Assembly: GCA_930990515.1 (NCBI GenBank)
Contig: CAKNPS010000002.1
Location: 1-64,000 of the forward strand
DNA length: 64,000 nt
Source: an uncultured Clostridia bacterium
Lineage (GTDB): Bacteria > Bacillota > Clostridia > Christensenellales > UBA1242
Direction of reading: 5' to 3'
Shown here: positions 32,289 through 41,279 of the stretch, piece after piece
Layout of the letters: each line of letters begins with the position of its first letter
Numbering within the stretch: position 1 is the stretch's first letter
The notes under the pieces: model-generated
The model's input: the letters and a program-made list of their open reading frames with translations, nothing else
The model's database searches: none
Told to the model about the DNA's origin: nothing
Program-made: the position numbers and the translations under genes

Positions 32289-33074
32289 ATGACATTTTAT
32301 GATTGGTTAATTGAAAATGATGAAGTTATGGGCGATGGTCCAGGGCTTTGGTGTCCGCTTCATATTTGTCTTATGGTCGGCCTAGGTTTATGGCTTGTTT
32401 GTGCATTCTTTTTATTCAAAAAATATAAAAATTTTGCTTTGAAACTTACCACTGCTCTTTGTTTTGTTATGATTTTCTTCCGCATTTTCAGAATGGCACT
32501 TTTATATTTCAGTACCAAACAAACATTCGTGGAGATTTTGCCTTGGCACTTGTGCCATTTGATGAGTTTTGTTTTTCCGCTGTTCTTCTTACTAAAAATC
32601 AAAAAAGGTTTTCTCGCAGTTTTAGTTGTTACCTTCTTTGGCGGAATTTTAACTTTCATATTTGGCGATTATTACTATCTTTCCACCTTATCTTTTCTTC
32701 ATTATGAAAGTTTACTTCTTCATTTTATTATGCCAACCGTGGTTATTGCCTGCATCGCTTCTGGTTATTTCAAAGTGCGTGTAAAAGACTTTTGGCAAGC
32801 CTTTCTTGGAATTTTCTTAATCGCTTGCTGGTCAATGATTGGAAATCTCTTGGTGGAAGACGCTAATTTCCTTTACCTTATGGAAAATGGACTTCCTTTT
32901 GACATTTTTGCCTTTATGAACTGGAGATATTCCTACCTACTTGACTATGCCATTCTTGTTTCCGTCATCGCAGTCGTCAGCATTTTGCCATTCTATATCT
33001 ACGATAAAGTCAAAAAGAAAAAATCGGACAAAAGTTTTGAAATCATTATGAAAACAATTAAAAGTGAAATTTGA
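32289..33074 (+). CDS. YwaF/TMEM164-like membrane protein 3
   Basis: The 261-residue protein has about seven membrane segments and the YwaF fingerprint: WCPLHICLMVGLG at the first helix, ILPWHLCHLMSF with the Cys, ESLLLHFIMPTVV with the His. It is on the opposite strand from the other two and monocistronic. GAGG lies six bases before the ATG, and TTGAGA/TATATT-like promoter elements lie upstream. A lipid-acyl role is inferred from TMEM164 and untested in bacteria. Confidence 0.75.
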   Translation: MTFYDWLIENDEVMGDGPGLWCPLHICLMVGLGLWLVCAFFLFKKYKNFALKLTTALCFVMIFFRIFRMALLYFSTKQTFVEILPWHLCHLMSFVFPLFFLLKIKKGFLAVLVVTFFGGILTFIFGDYYYLSTLSFLHYESLLLHFIMPTVVIACIASGYFKVRVKDFWQAFLGIFLIACWSMIGNLLVEDANFLYLMENGLPFDIFAFMNWRYSYLLDYAILVSVIAVVSILPFYIYDKVKKKKSDKSFEIIMKTIKSEI

Positions 33075-33104
33075 AAACCTCTTATTTAGTATGAAATTTT
33101 AGAC

Positions 33105-33143
33105 ATAAAAAAGAGTGTAAAATTATTACACCCTTTTTATTTT
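33105..33143. terminator. Bidirectional terminator
   Basis: AGAGTGTAA and TTACACCCT pair (one mismatch) around AATTA, flanked by A-run and TTTTTATTTTT. Confidence 0.75.
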
Positions 33144-33661
33144 TCTTCTGTCAAAACTATTTCTTCTTTCTTTTTATTTCGTTCGTTCCATAAGAGAATC
33201 GCTCCCACAATACAAAAAGCAACAAAAGCAAGCACAAGTTGACTTCTTAAGTCAAACATAAAAGTATAGAAAGTTATATCTAATTTAGGATAATCAATAT
33301 CAAAATTATAATAATAGACAATGTTTATAAAAGATGCAATTAACAAACCTAATAATACTAGTATTGTCAAAGATATTGCTACTATTAAAATTTTCTTCAT
33401 AATTTTTTTATTAAAAAACAGCATTAGAAACATTATCACTAAGGTTATAAACATAACTGCGAATCCGACCCAACACATTATTAATAATTGCGGAGCATAA
33501 AGGTCTCGATTTCCATATTCTGGATTTGTTCCAATTCCAAAATCATAAAACTGTATTTGCGTATAATTAATTGCTAAAAATAAAAACATTACACAAGATA
33601 TTATGCAAAAAAATAATGCAATTGCATAAATGGTGTTTATAACTTTTTTCTTATCTATCAT
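33137..33661 (-). CDS. Small four-helix membrane protein
   Basis: The 174-residue protein has four hydrophobic segments (about 10-30, 55-82, 90-112 and 135-160) and a Lys/Glu-rich tail. AAGGAG precedes the start. It begins 11 bases after the DUF1667 gene, so it is likely the last gene of the glycerol-3-phosphate dehydrogenase operon. No family is recognised; a transport or accessory role for glycerol metabolism is only a guess from position. Confidence 0.6.
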   Translation of the reverse strand: MIDKKKVINTIYAIALFFCIISCVMFLFLAINYTQIQFYDFGIGTNPEYGNRDLYAPQLLIMCWVGFAVMFITLVIMFLMLFFNKKIMKKILIVAISLTILVLLGLLIASFINIVYYYNFDIDYPKLDITFYTFMFDLRSQLVLAFVAFCIVGAILLWNERNKKKEEIVLTEEK

Positions 33662-33672
33662 ATATAATCTCC

Positions 33673-34014
33673 TTATTCATTTGCCGTGATGATAATATCT
33701 GCGCCAGTGTCTAGAACATTTTTAATGACCACTTCGCCGTATTTGGCATCTTTTAGGCGGAGTTTTTCAATTTCTTTCATTACGTCAAATATTTTTGCTT
33801 TTGGAACAGGCTTTGAAGTTTTGCAACTTTTCACGCCTTTTTCTGTTTTAACTGAACTTGTCACAATTCGCATTGGGCAAGTGAGTTCTTCTTTAGCAAA
33901 AATTTCTCCGCGATTGCAATTGTTTCCAGTCACTGTGATTTTGTCCCCGTCTTTAGTTGCCACCAAACTGCAACCAAGCGGACACATAATGCAGGTTAAA
34001 TTAAATTTTTCCAT
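33673..34014 (-). CDS. DUF1667 protein
   Basis: The 113-residue protein has an N-terminal CIMCPLGCSL and a later NNCNRGE-x8-CPMR, a four-cysteine set typical of DUF1667 and likely to bind metal or an Fe-S cluster. DUF1667 genes regularly accompany GlpA-type glycerol-3-phosphate dehydrogenases and a small FAD oxidoreductase, as here. It overlaps the oxidoreductase gene by 14 bases and has GAGGTGAG upstream. Confidence 0.88.
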   Translation of the reverse strand: MEKFNLTCIMCPLGCSLVATKDGDKITVTGNNCNRGEIFAKEELTCPMRIVTSSVKTEKGVKSCKTSKPVPKAKIFDVMKEIEKLRLKDAKYGEVVIKNVLDTGADIIITANE

Positions 34015-35233
34015 TTTCTCTCACCTCAAAAACAATTTCTTCTTTCACACCCTTTTTAGAAAATTTGAAAGTCATCATCTCGCCTGGAACTCCTGCCAAA
34101 ACATATTTTTTGGCAATGATGTTGCCTTGAGAAATAGCGACGATGAAGCTTTTCACCACTTTTTTCTTTAAGCGGAACTTAACTTCCACTTCTTCTTCGC
34201 CTTCAAAAAGTGTGTAAGGTAAAACATAAGCAAAATCAGCACTATGCGAAACTTTAATTAAATTCCCATTATTTAATTTCTTTTGTGCATATAAACTTGC
34301 AAAAAGTCCAACTTGTTTTCCTTCAAGTGCCACATTGTCCACAAGGTCGTGAACATGCAAAATGTTTCCACAAGAGAAAATCCATTCTTTTTCTGTTTGA
34401 TAGTGTTCGTTGACAAATGCACCATTAGTTTTTGGATTGATGCTCACACCTTTAACCATTTGCATTTCTGGAATGAGTCCCACCGACAAAACAACAGTGT
34501 CGCACTTCAAAAATTTTCTTGTGTTTTCAATATGATTGAAATGCTCGTCAACTTGTCCGTAGTAGACACCTTCCACTCTGTCCTTTCCAACAACTTCAAA
34601 AATTGTCGTGTTAAAGTATAATGGAATATTAAAATCATCAAGGCACTGCAAAATGTTTCGCTTAAGTCCACTGCTTGTCGAATTGATTTCTAAAACTGCG
34701 TGAACTTTAGCGCCTTCCAATGTCAATCGTCTTGCCATAATAAGTCCAATGTCACCACTTCCCAAAATGACAATATCTTTTCCAACCATTTTGCCATCAA
34801 TATTAACCATTTTTTGAACAGTTCCCGCTGTCAAAATGCCCATTGGACGAGTGCCGTTGAGTGAGATATTTCCTGCTGTTCTTTCTCGACAACCCATAGC
34901 AATGATAAGTGCTTTACATTTTATGTCAAACACTCCATTCTTTCCCATAACAGAAACTTTATGGTCGCCAATTTCTGTCACAAGTGTATCGGTCAAAACT
35001 GTGATATTTTTGTCTTTTTCCACCATTTTTCTGAAACGATGTGCAAACTCTGGTCCTGTCAATTCTTCATTAAAATAATGAAGCCCAAAGCCATTGTGAA
35101 TACATTGATTTAAAATTCCACCCAAAACTTTGTCTCTTTCCACCAAGATAACCTTGCTACCATTTTGAGAAGCGGAAAGAGCACTGCTCATACCTGCTGG
35201 TCCGCCACCAATCACTAAAACATCAGTTTCCAT
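34001..35233 (-). CDS. FAD/NAD-dependent oxidoreductase of the glycerol-3-phosphate operon
   Basis: The 410-residue protein has an N-terminal FAD Rossmann motif, VLVIGGGPAGMSSA, and a second dinucleotide site, IVILGSGDIGLIMARR (near 165). A segment GGILNQCIHNGFG carries a Cys near residue 43, seen in this subgroup. It belongs to the pyridine nucleotide-disulfide oxidoreductase superfamily and takes the place of GlpB next to GlpA. It probably passes electrons from glycerol 3-phosphate oxidation to NAD or another acceptor. It overlaps its neighbours by 11 and 14 bases, so translation is coupled. Confidence 0.88.
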   Translation of the reverse strand: METDVLVIGGGPAGMSSALSASQNGSKVILVERDKVLGGILNQCIHNGFGLHYFNEELTGPEFAHRFRKMVEKDKNITVLTDTLVTEIGDHKVSVMGKNGVFDIKCKALIIAMGCRERTAGNISLNGTRPMGILTAGTVQKMVNIDGKMVGKDIVILGSGDIGLIMARRLTLEGAKVHAVLEINSTSSGLKRNILQCLDDFNIPLYFNTTIFEVVGKDRVEGVYYGQVDEHFNHIENTRKFLKCDTVVLSVGLIPEMQMVKGVSINPKTNGAFVNEHYQTEKEWIFSCGNILHVHDLVDNVALEGKQVGLFASLYAQKKLNNGNLIKVSHSADFAYVLPYTLFEGEEEVEVKFRLKKKVVKSFIVAISQGNIIAKKYVLAGVPGEMMTFKFSKKGVKEEIVFEVRENGKI

Positions 35234-36647
35234 CGTTCACCTCTCTTATATCGCCCACTGCGACTTTGCTTCCGCGATTTTCTTTTAGGACATCTTCATA
35301 TTTCATTTTTCTTGTTTTAGCAATAATGTTGACAACCTTTGTGAAACAGAAACCTCCTTGGCAGATTCCCATTCCGGCGTCCGTTCTTCTTTTTATGGCA
35401 TCAACTGAATGTATTTTAATTGGTCTTTTTAAAACTGCAACTATGTCGCCTTTTGTTATTTTTTCACACTTGCAAACAATTTCGCCATAGTCTTTATTTT
35501 TCTTTATCATTTCATTTTGCTCTTTGATTGGATATTCTTTAAGCATCTTATATGGTTCAATCTTTTTTAAGTCTTTAAGTTCTTTTGTTCCAAAGCCTAA
35601 AAGTTTTGCCACCATATTTGCAATGGCTGGAGCACTGGAAAGCCCTGGCGAACAAATTCCCACAAGGTTAATAATTCCATTAGTCTTGCTTTTTTCCACT
35701 ATGAAATCTTTGCCACAAATTGTTCTCACACCAGAAAAAACACGAATGGCATTTTTGAAATCGACTTTATTCAAAATTAGTCCTGCTTTTTCTTTAATTT
35801 CCTTTAAGCCATTTTCAGTGGTAATAGTCTCATAATCACTCTTTTCGCTTGTTGGCCCAACGAGATAATTTCCATCAACTGTCGGCGTGATTAAAACACC
35901 CTTTCCTTTTTCAGTTGGAAGTGGAAAAAGTGTACAAGGCACTTTTGTTGTCGAATCCTTAGAGAAAACAAAATATTCTCCCCTTCTATACTCAAGTGGA
36001 TATTCTTCTGTTCCAAGAATTTTGGCTACATCATTATAGCCATAGCCGGCAGAATTAATGATATTTTTTGTTTTGAAAGTTCCTTTTTTCGTTTTTAATA
36101 TGAAAATATCTTTTTCTTTTTGGCAACTTTCTAAATCTTCTTCCAAAAAGAGTTCCCCTCCATTTATTATTGCTTCTTCGCAAAGAGAAACTGTCAAAAG
36201 ATATGGACTTATTAGTGCCGATGTTTTTGCATATAGCCCAACTGTAATATGTTCTTGAAGGTCTGGCAAAATTTTAAGGAGTTCTTTCCTATTTAATATA
36301 TAAAGTTCTTTAACCCCGTTTTGAATGCCCCTAGTATATAAAGCCTGAACTTTCTTTTTGTCATCGCCAACAACCAATGCTCCGCACACTTTAAGTGGCA
36401 GAGAAAGACGCTTGCATATTTTTGGATATAATTTTGCTCCTTCCACATTTAATTTTGCTTTAAGCGTGCCTGGTTCTGGGTCATAGCCTGCGTGAATAAG
36501 ACCACTGTTTGCTTTGCTTGCACCAGTTGCAACATCGCTTGCAGAATCAATCAAGGCAATCTTTTTGCCAATACGAACAAGTTTGTTGAAAACTGCCGCA
36601 CCGACAACTCCGCCACCGATAATTACTGCATCATAAGTTTTTTTCAT
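35223..36647 (-). CDS. glpA: GlpA-type glycerol-3-phosphate dehydrogenase
   Basis: The 474-residue protein oxidises glycerol 3-phosphate to dihydroxyacetone phosphate. It has the DAO-type FAD motif DAVIIGGGVVGAAVFNKL, ATGASKANSGLIHAGYD typical of the family, and a C-terminal BFD-like [2Fe-2S] domain with cysteines in CKCEKITKGD and GICQGGFC. It is first in the operon glpA, oxidoreductase, DUF1667 and a membrane protein. A consensus promoter lies upstream, facing glpK. AAGGAGATCAG is its ribosome binding site. Confidence 0.92.
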   Translation of the reverse strand: MKKTYDAVIIGGGVVGAAVFNKLVRIGKKIALIDSASDVATGASKANSGLIHAGYDPEPGTLKAKLNVEGAKLYPKICKRLSLPLKVCGALVVGDDKKKVQALYTRGIQNGVKELYILNRKELLKILPDLQEHITVGLYAKTSALISPYLLTVSLCEEAIINGGELFLEEDLESCQKEKDIFILKTKKGTFKTKNIINSAGYGYNDVAKILGTEEYPLEYRRGEYFVFSKDSTTKVPCTLFPLPTEKGKGVLITPTVDGNYLVGPTSEKSDYETITTENGLKEIKEKAGLILNKVDFKNAIRVFSGVRTICGKDFIVEKSKTNGIINLVGICSPGLSSAPAIANMVAKLLGFGTKELKDLKKIEPYKMLKEYPIKEQNEMIKKNKDYGEIVCKCEKITKGDIVAVLKRPIKIHSVDAIKRRTDAGMGICQGGFCFTKVVNIIAKTRKMKYEDVLKENRGSKVAVGDIREVNDGN

Positions 36648-36701
36648 CTGATCTCCTTTTCCTTAAATGATTTTTCTATAAATTGTCAAGTATCAATAAA
36701 T

Positions 36702-36730
36702 ATTTTATCTTTAAAAAAAATCTTTGTCAA
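36702..36730 (-). promoter_or_regulatory. glpA operon promoter
   Basis: Minus-strand TTGACA (36730-36725), 17-nt spacer, TAAAAT (36707-36702). Confidence 0.8.
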
Positions 36731-36775
36731 ATAAAACAAAAAGATAGCAAAATGTTTTCTTATTTTTTTAATTTA

Positions 36776-36784
36776 TGCTAAAAT
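36776..36784 (+). promoter_or_regulatory. glpK extended -10 promoter
   Basis: TGC-TAAAAT at 36776-36784, with no clear -35; AAAGGAAAGGAACT precedes the glpK ATG. The divergent glp promoters are separated by about 45 bp, leaving space for one shared regulator site, but no palindrome stands out. Confidence 0.55.
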
Positions 36785-36805
36785 ACTCTTAAAAGGAAAG
36801 GAACT

Positions 36806-38260
36806 ATGAGAAGATTTATCTTAGGTATAGATGAAGGAACAACCAGTGCTCGTGCCGTTCTCTATGATATAGATGAAAACAGAATCATCGACAAACAGTC
36901 GAAAACTTTTAAACAATTTTATCCACAAAGTGGCTATGTGGAACAAGATGCCAGCGAAATTTTGAATATTGTTATTTCTTCTTGCAAAACAGTTATCACA
37001 AGAAATAAAGTTCAAAAAGAAGAACTTCTTGGAATTGGCATTACCAACCAGCGTGAAACTGTTGTCGCTTGGGAAAGAAAAACAATGAAGCCAATATGCA
37101 ATGCAATTTGCTGGCAATGCCGAAGAACATCAAACTACATCAAATCTCTCCCACTCAAAATCAAAAAACTTATTCGCGAAAAAACAGGCCTTATTCCTGA
37201 CCCATATTTCAGTGCGTCAAAAATGAAGTGGATTTTAGATAATGTCAAAGGTGCAAAAAGTCTTGCAAGAAGCGGGAACTTATGTTTTGGAACAATTGAC
37301 AGTTACATTGCCACAGCTTTGACTGGAAATTTTGTGACTGACACAACAAACGCATCAAGAACAATGCTTATGAACATTAAAACTCTTGATTGGGACGAAG
37401 AACTTTTAAATTTCTTCAAAATTCCACCTAAGTCACTTCCAAAAATTATGTCTTGTGATTCTCACTTTGGAGATGTCAAAAAATTCTTTGGTGCTCCGCT
37501 CTGCTCAATTATCGGCGACCAACAGTCAAGTATGATTGGTCAAGGTGCAATCAACTATGGAACAGCAAAAATAACTCTCGGCACTGGTGGTTTTATATTA
37601 ACAAATGCGGGACAAAATTATGATAAATGCCCTGGCAAACTTTTGCTCACTGTGGCATCAACTTTGGAAAACAAAACTGAATATGCGATTGAAGGAAGCA
37701 TTTACAGTGCGTGCAGTGGATTAAACTTTTTAAAATATAATTTCAATATGTATGAAGATGTCAGAAAAACAAGCGAAATGGCGGAAAGTTTGCCTGACAA
37801 TGAAGGGGTTTATTTTGTTCCTGCTTTCACTGGAATGGGTGCTCCATATTGGAATAGTGATGCCCGCGGAGAAATAAGCGGAATAACTTATGCGACAACA
37901 AAAGCCCATATTGTTCGAGCAATGCTGGAAAGTATGGCATACAACTCCAAAGCCATATTTGATGAAATGAGAGCATCGGGACTGAAATTTTCGTTAGTTT
38001 CAGTCGATGGTGGCGGAAGCAACAACGATTTCTTGCTTCAATTTATGGCAGATATGTTAAATCATGATGTTGTGAAGAGTAAAAATGTTGAAGCCACCGT
38101 TATGGGAACAATTTATGTTGCAATGCTGTCTTTAAAACTTATTGACAAAGAAGAAATTCGAAAACTAACAAGTTCCACAGAAGTATTCTGCCCAAATATG
38201 ACCGAAAAAGATAGAGAAAAATATTACGATGGTTGGCAAAAAGCCATTAAGAAAATATAA
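36806..38260 (+). CDS. glpK: Glycerol kinase
   Basis: The 484-residue FGGY kinase converts glycerol to glycerol 3-phosphate. Signatures are LGIDEGTTSARA (residues 6-17), GITNQRETVVAWER, ICWQCRRT, GDQQSSMIGQG and GVYFVPAFTGMGAPYWNSDARGE split across the C-terminal domain. It is divergent from the glpA operon, so the two sides form one glycerol pathway to dihydroxyacetone phosphate. No GlpF facilitator is visible. A lipase-like gene follows after 11 bases. Confidence 0.97.
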   Translation: MRRFILGIDEGTTSARAVLYDIDENRIIDKQSKTFKQFYPQSGYVEQDASEILNIVISSCKTVITRNKVQKEELLGIGITNQRETVVAWERKTMKPICNAICWQCRRTSNYIKSLPLKIKKLIREKTGLIPDPYFSASKMKWILDNVKGAKSLARSGNLCFGTIDSYIATALTGNFVTDTTNASRTMLMNIKTLDWDEELLNFFKIPPKSLPKIMSCDSHFGDVKKFFGAPLCSIIGDQQSSMIGQGAINYGTAKITLGTGGFILTNAGQNYDKCPGKLLLTVASTLENKTEYAIEGSIYSACSGLNFLKYNFNMYEDVRKTSEMAESLPDNEGVYFVPAFTGMGAPYWNSDARGEISGITYATTKAHIVRAMLESMAYNSKAIFDEMRASGLKFSLVSVDGGGSNNDFLLQFMADMLNHDVVKSKNVEATVMGTIYVAMLSLKLIDKEEIRKLTSSTEVFCPNMTEKDREKYYDGWQKAIKKI

Positions 38261-38271
38261 AGGAGAAAAAT

Positions 38272-39699
38272 ATGGAAGAAGAAAAAATCAATGTTGAAGA
38301 AAAGAAAGTGACAAAATCATCTTCAAAAAATTTGACGAAAAGTAGCACCGCCAAATCCACAACATCTGCAACAAAATCTAAAAAGGTGTCAGAAACATCT
38401 AAAAAAGTGACAACGTCACCTAAAAAAGAGTCAACAACCTCTAAAACTAGCACTACAAAAACAAAAAAGAATGAGTCGACGACTCCTAAGAAAGTGATAA
38501 CATCTCCTAAGAAGAAGTCAACAACTCCTAAAGCAAAAGTGGAAGATAAAATTGTGGAAAATGTGGAAAACGAAGATAAAACTGAAGCAGTTGATTTAAA
38601 CATCAATAACAATCAAGAAAACGCTTCAACACAACCTGCAGAAAAAAAGTCTACTAAAACCAAAACTGTAAAATCCACATCATCAAATAAAGCAAAATCT
38701 AAAAAGGTGACGTCGTCACCTAAAGCTAGCAAAACAACAAAAACAAAAAAGAATGAGTCAACGACTCAAAAGAAAAAGAGTGTAAACAAAAAAACAGAAA
38801 CTCCACAAGTTGAAGAAGAACCTTATGACATAATTGATGTTGAAGGCTATCATCACTTAAAACTATACTCCTATGTTTATGATAAAATCGCAAATCCAAA
38901 AGGCGTTGTTTTGATTGTTCACGGAATGATGGAACATGCAGGCCGTTATGACAATTTCGCAAGATTCTTAAATGCCAATGGCTACTATGTCATTGCCAAC
39001 GACCTTCGTGGACACGGTCACACCGCAATAGACAAAAAATATGGTGTTGGAGAAAAAGACATCTTCTCAGAAACAGTGCAAGATGAAATTGTTATGCTCG
39101 AAAAAATTAAAGATGCTTATAATCTCCCAGTATATCTTTTTGGCCACTCCTATGGTTCAATGATTAGCCAAGCAATCATTCAAAACACTGACATTGTGGA
39201 AAAATGTGTGCTCTGTGGCACTGCAAATGGTTCAAGCGGAATTATGAAAACAGGCGGAAGTTTTGTTAAATGTCTTTCTCTTTTTAAAGGCGATACCGCT
39301 CCTGGTGGACTTGTTGAAAAAATGTGTATCACAAACTATGGCAAAAAATTTGAAAATGGCAACTGGCTATCTCGTGATGAAGAAGTTTTCAAGGCTTATC
39401 AAGCCGATGAATTTTGTGGCGGAACATTCCCATTTGGTTTCTATCGCAGTATGCTGACAAATATGAAGAAAATCAATTCTGGCATAAACAAAATTGGTAA
39501 CAAAAAAATCTTCTTAATCGCAGGAGCAAAGGACCCAGTAGGTTCAAACGGAAAACAAGTTGTCGCTCTCAACAAACGCTATCTAAACAACAACATTGAT
39601 TCTCGCGTAAAAATCTATCCTGACTGCCGTCACGAACTCTTGAATGAACTAAACAAAGAAGAAGTTTATAACGATATATTAGAATTTTATAATTCGTAA
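38272..39699 (+). CDS. Monoacylglycerol-lipase-like hydrolase with histone-like basic tail
   Basis: The 475-residue protein has two parts. Residues 1-185 are low complexity, rich in Lys, Thr and Ser with repeated SPKK, TTPKK and TKTKKNESTT motifs, like histone H1 tails or AlgP. From about 190 an alpha/beta hydrolase follows: VVLIVHGMMEHAGRYD (oxyanion loop), NDLRGHGHT, the nucleophile elbow GHSYGSM, an Asp in GAKDPVG and a His in DCRHELLNE. This is the monoacylglycerol lipase (Hydrolase_4) pattern. Position 11 bases after glpK suggests that it releases glycerol for the kinase. No signal peptide is seen, so it should act inside the cell. Confidence 0.85.
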   Translation: MEEEKINVEEKKVTKSSSKNLTKSSTAKSTTSATKSKKVSETSKKVTTSPKKESTTSKTSTTKTKKNESTTPKKVITSPKKKSTTPKAKVEDKIVENVENEDKTEAVDLNINNNQENASTQPAEKKSTKTKTVKSTSSNKAKSKKVTSSPKASKTTKTKKNESTTQKKKSVNKKTETPQVEEEPYDIIDVEGYHHLKLYSYVYDKIANPKGVVLIVHGMMEHAGRYDNFARFLNANGYYVIANDLRGHGHTAIDKKYGVGEKDIFSETVQDEIVMLEKIKDAYNLPVYLFGHSYGSMISQAIIQNTDIVEKCVLCGTANGSSGIMKTGGSFVKCLSLFKGDTAPGGLVEKMCITNYGKKFENGNWLSRDEEVFKAYQADEFCGGTFPFGFYRSMLTNMKKINSGINKIGNKKIFLIAGAKDPVGSNGKQVVALNKRYLNNNIDSRVKIYPDCRHELLNELNKEEVYNDILEFYNS

Positions 39700-39880
39700 T
39701 TAAATTTTATAAAATATGTTTATTAGCATTTTAGAATAATTTATTTATTAAAAACTGAATACTTAATTATATTAAAATTCTATGTTTTAATCTAAAATTA
39801 AATCACATAATAACAAAATAAATTCAAAATTTCTTTGGAAAAAATTTAAAATATGTTAAAATAAATTTAAGGAGGATTTT

Positions 39881-40582
39881 ATGATAGGTAGTATTATCTT
39901 TGCAGTGCTATGTATGGTAATTACCGTTGTTTTCTGTTGGCTAAGAAGCAGTAAAGCAACATTTTACTCATTAACGCTCAAAATTTTAGCATCACTTTGT
40001 TTCATTTTCTCCGCCATCATCGCATTGTCAATGCTAGGCTTTGACAACATTGTCGGCATTATGATTTTGGTCGGAATGATTTGTGGACTTGCTGGGGATA
40101 TCTTGCTTGATTTAAAAGTTATGTATCCTGCAAAAAATGATGTATATTTCTTGACAGGAACAATGTCATTTGCCATCGGACATGTCTTCTACTTCGTGGC
40201 ACTACTCTTATTAAACTTAAATTCAGGAGCAATCACTCTTGCTTGGACAATTCCAGTATCTTTGGTTTTGGCAGTAGGCTTAGCACTTGTGATACAACTC
40301 GTATCCAAAAAAATGGGTATGGATTTTGGAAAAGTTAAATGGGCAGTTATTGGTTACAGCATTATCTTAGCATTTATGTTCTTCTATGCTGTATGTGTGG
40401 CAATCTTACAACCAATGGTTTGGATTTTTGCTGCTGGTATGTTAGTTTTCCTTGCATCAGATTTAATTTTGTCAATGCAATACTTTGGTGGCAAAACGCA
40501 AAAATCATTCATTTACTACAATCACATTCTTTACTATCTTGCACAAGTTATGTTTGCACTTTTCATTCTTTTCGGTTTATAA
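39881..40582 (+). CDS. YhhN family protein (lysoplasmalogenase-like)
   Basis: The 233-residue protein has about eight membrane segments and the YhhN/TMEM86 core: MICGLAGDILLDL, an acidic pair in the membrane, FAIGHVFYFVALL and LVFLASDLILSMQYF. Mammalian TMEM86 proteins hydrolyse the vinyl ether bond of lysoplasmalogens; bacterial members have also been linked to this reaction. AAGGAGG precedes the ATG. The GNAT gene starts 12 bases downstream in the same transcript. Confidence 0.88.
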   Translation: MIGSIIFAVLCMVITVVFCWLRSSKATFYSLTLKILASLCFIFSAIIALSMLGFDNIVGIMILVGMICGLAGDILLDLKVMYPAKNDVYFLTGTMSFAIGHVFYFVALLLLNLNSGAITLAWTIPVSLVLAVGLALVIQLVSKKMGMDFGKVKWAVIGYSIILAFMFFYAVCVAILQPMVWIFAAGMLVFLASDLILSMQYFGGKTQKSFIYYNHILYYLAQVMFALFILFGL

Positions 40583-40594
40583 TAAAGGTAAATT

Positions 40595-41110
40595 ATGCAC
40601 ATTAGAACGGAAAGAGAAGAAGACTATTCTCAAATTTATGAAGTAGTCAAAAAGGCTTTTGAAAAAGCCGAACATAGCGATGGCAACGAACAAGATTTAG
40701 TGGAAAAATTAAGAAAAAATAAAGCATATATCAATAGCCTTTCACTTGTTTGTGAAGATAATGATAAAATTGTTGGCTATGTTATGTTCACAAAAAATAA
40801 AATTGGAAAGGTAACAGGACTTACTCTTGCACCACTTGCCATTCTTCCAAAATATCAACATAGAAGACTTGGCACACTTTTAGTGAAATCTGGTTTGAAA
40901 ATTGCCAAAGAATTAGGTTATGAATATGTCGTCGTGTTAGGCAATCCAAAATATTATAATCGATTTGGCTTTGTCACATCAAAAGAATTTGGCATCAAAT
41001 CACCTTTTGATGTTCCTAGTAAAAATTTTATGGCACTAAATCTTATTGACAATGATGATAGAGAAGATTTGAATGCTGTTGTAGAATACCCTAAACCATT
41101 TTTAAAATAA
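40595..41110 (+). CDS. GNAT N-acetyltransferase
   Basis: The 171-residue protein has the GNAT acetyl-CoA binding motif LAPLAILPKYQHRRLGTLLV (V/I-x-x-x-x-Q-x-x-G/A variant) and ends with the YYNRFGF segment typical of the YhbS-like subgroup. The acceptor is unknown. It is the second gene after the YhhN gene and is followed by a strong terminator. Confidence 0.9.
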   Translation: MHIRTEREEDYSQIYEVVKKAFEKAEHSDGNEQDLVEKLRKNKAYINSLSLVCEDNDKIVGYVMFTKNKIGKVTGLTLAPLAILPKYQHRRLGTLLVKSGLKIAKELGYEYVVVLGNPKYYNRFGFVTSKEFGIKSPFDVPSKNFMALNLIDNDDREDLNAVVEYPKPFLK

Positions 41111-41171
41111 AATTATTTTAATTTTAATAGATTCTAAATAATTTTATTTTATTATTTAAAAATTCAAATAT

Positions 41172-41206
41172 TAAATAAAAAACACCAAATTTGGTGTTTT
41201 TTTATT
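41172..41206. terminator. Bidirectional terminator
   Basis: AACACCAAA and TTTGGTGTT form a perfect stem flanked by A-run and T7. Confidence 0.85.
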
Positions 41207-41279
41207 TATTTTTTCTTATTTATATATGGCATTTTAAATAATTTCTACTATTTAATTTATAAAATATTTATTTTTTATT

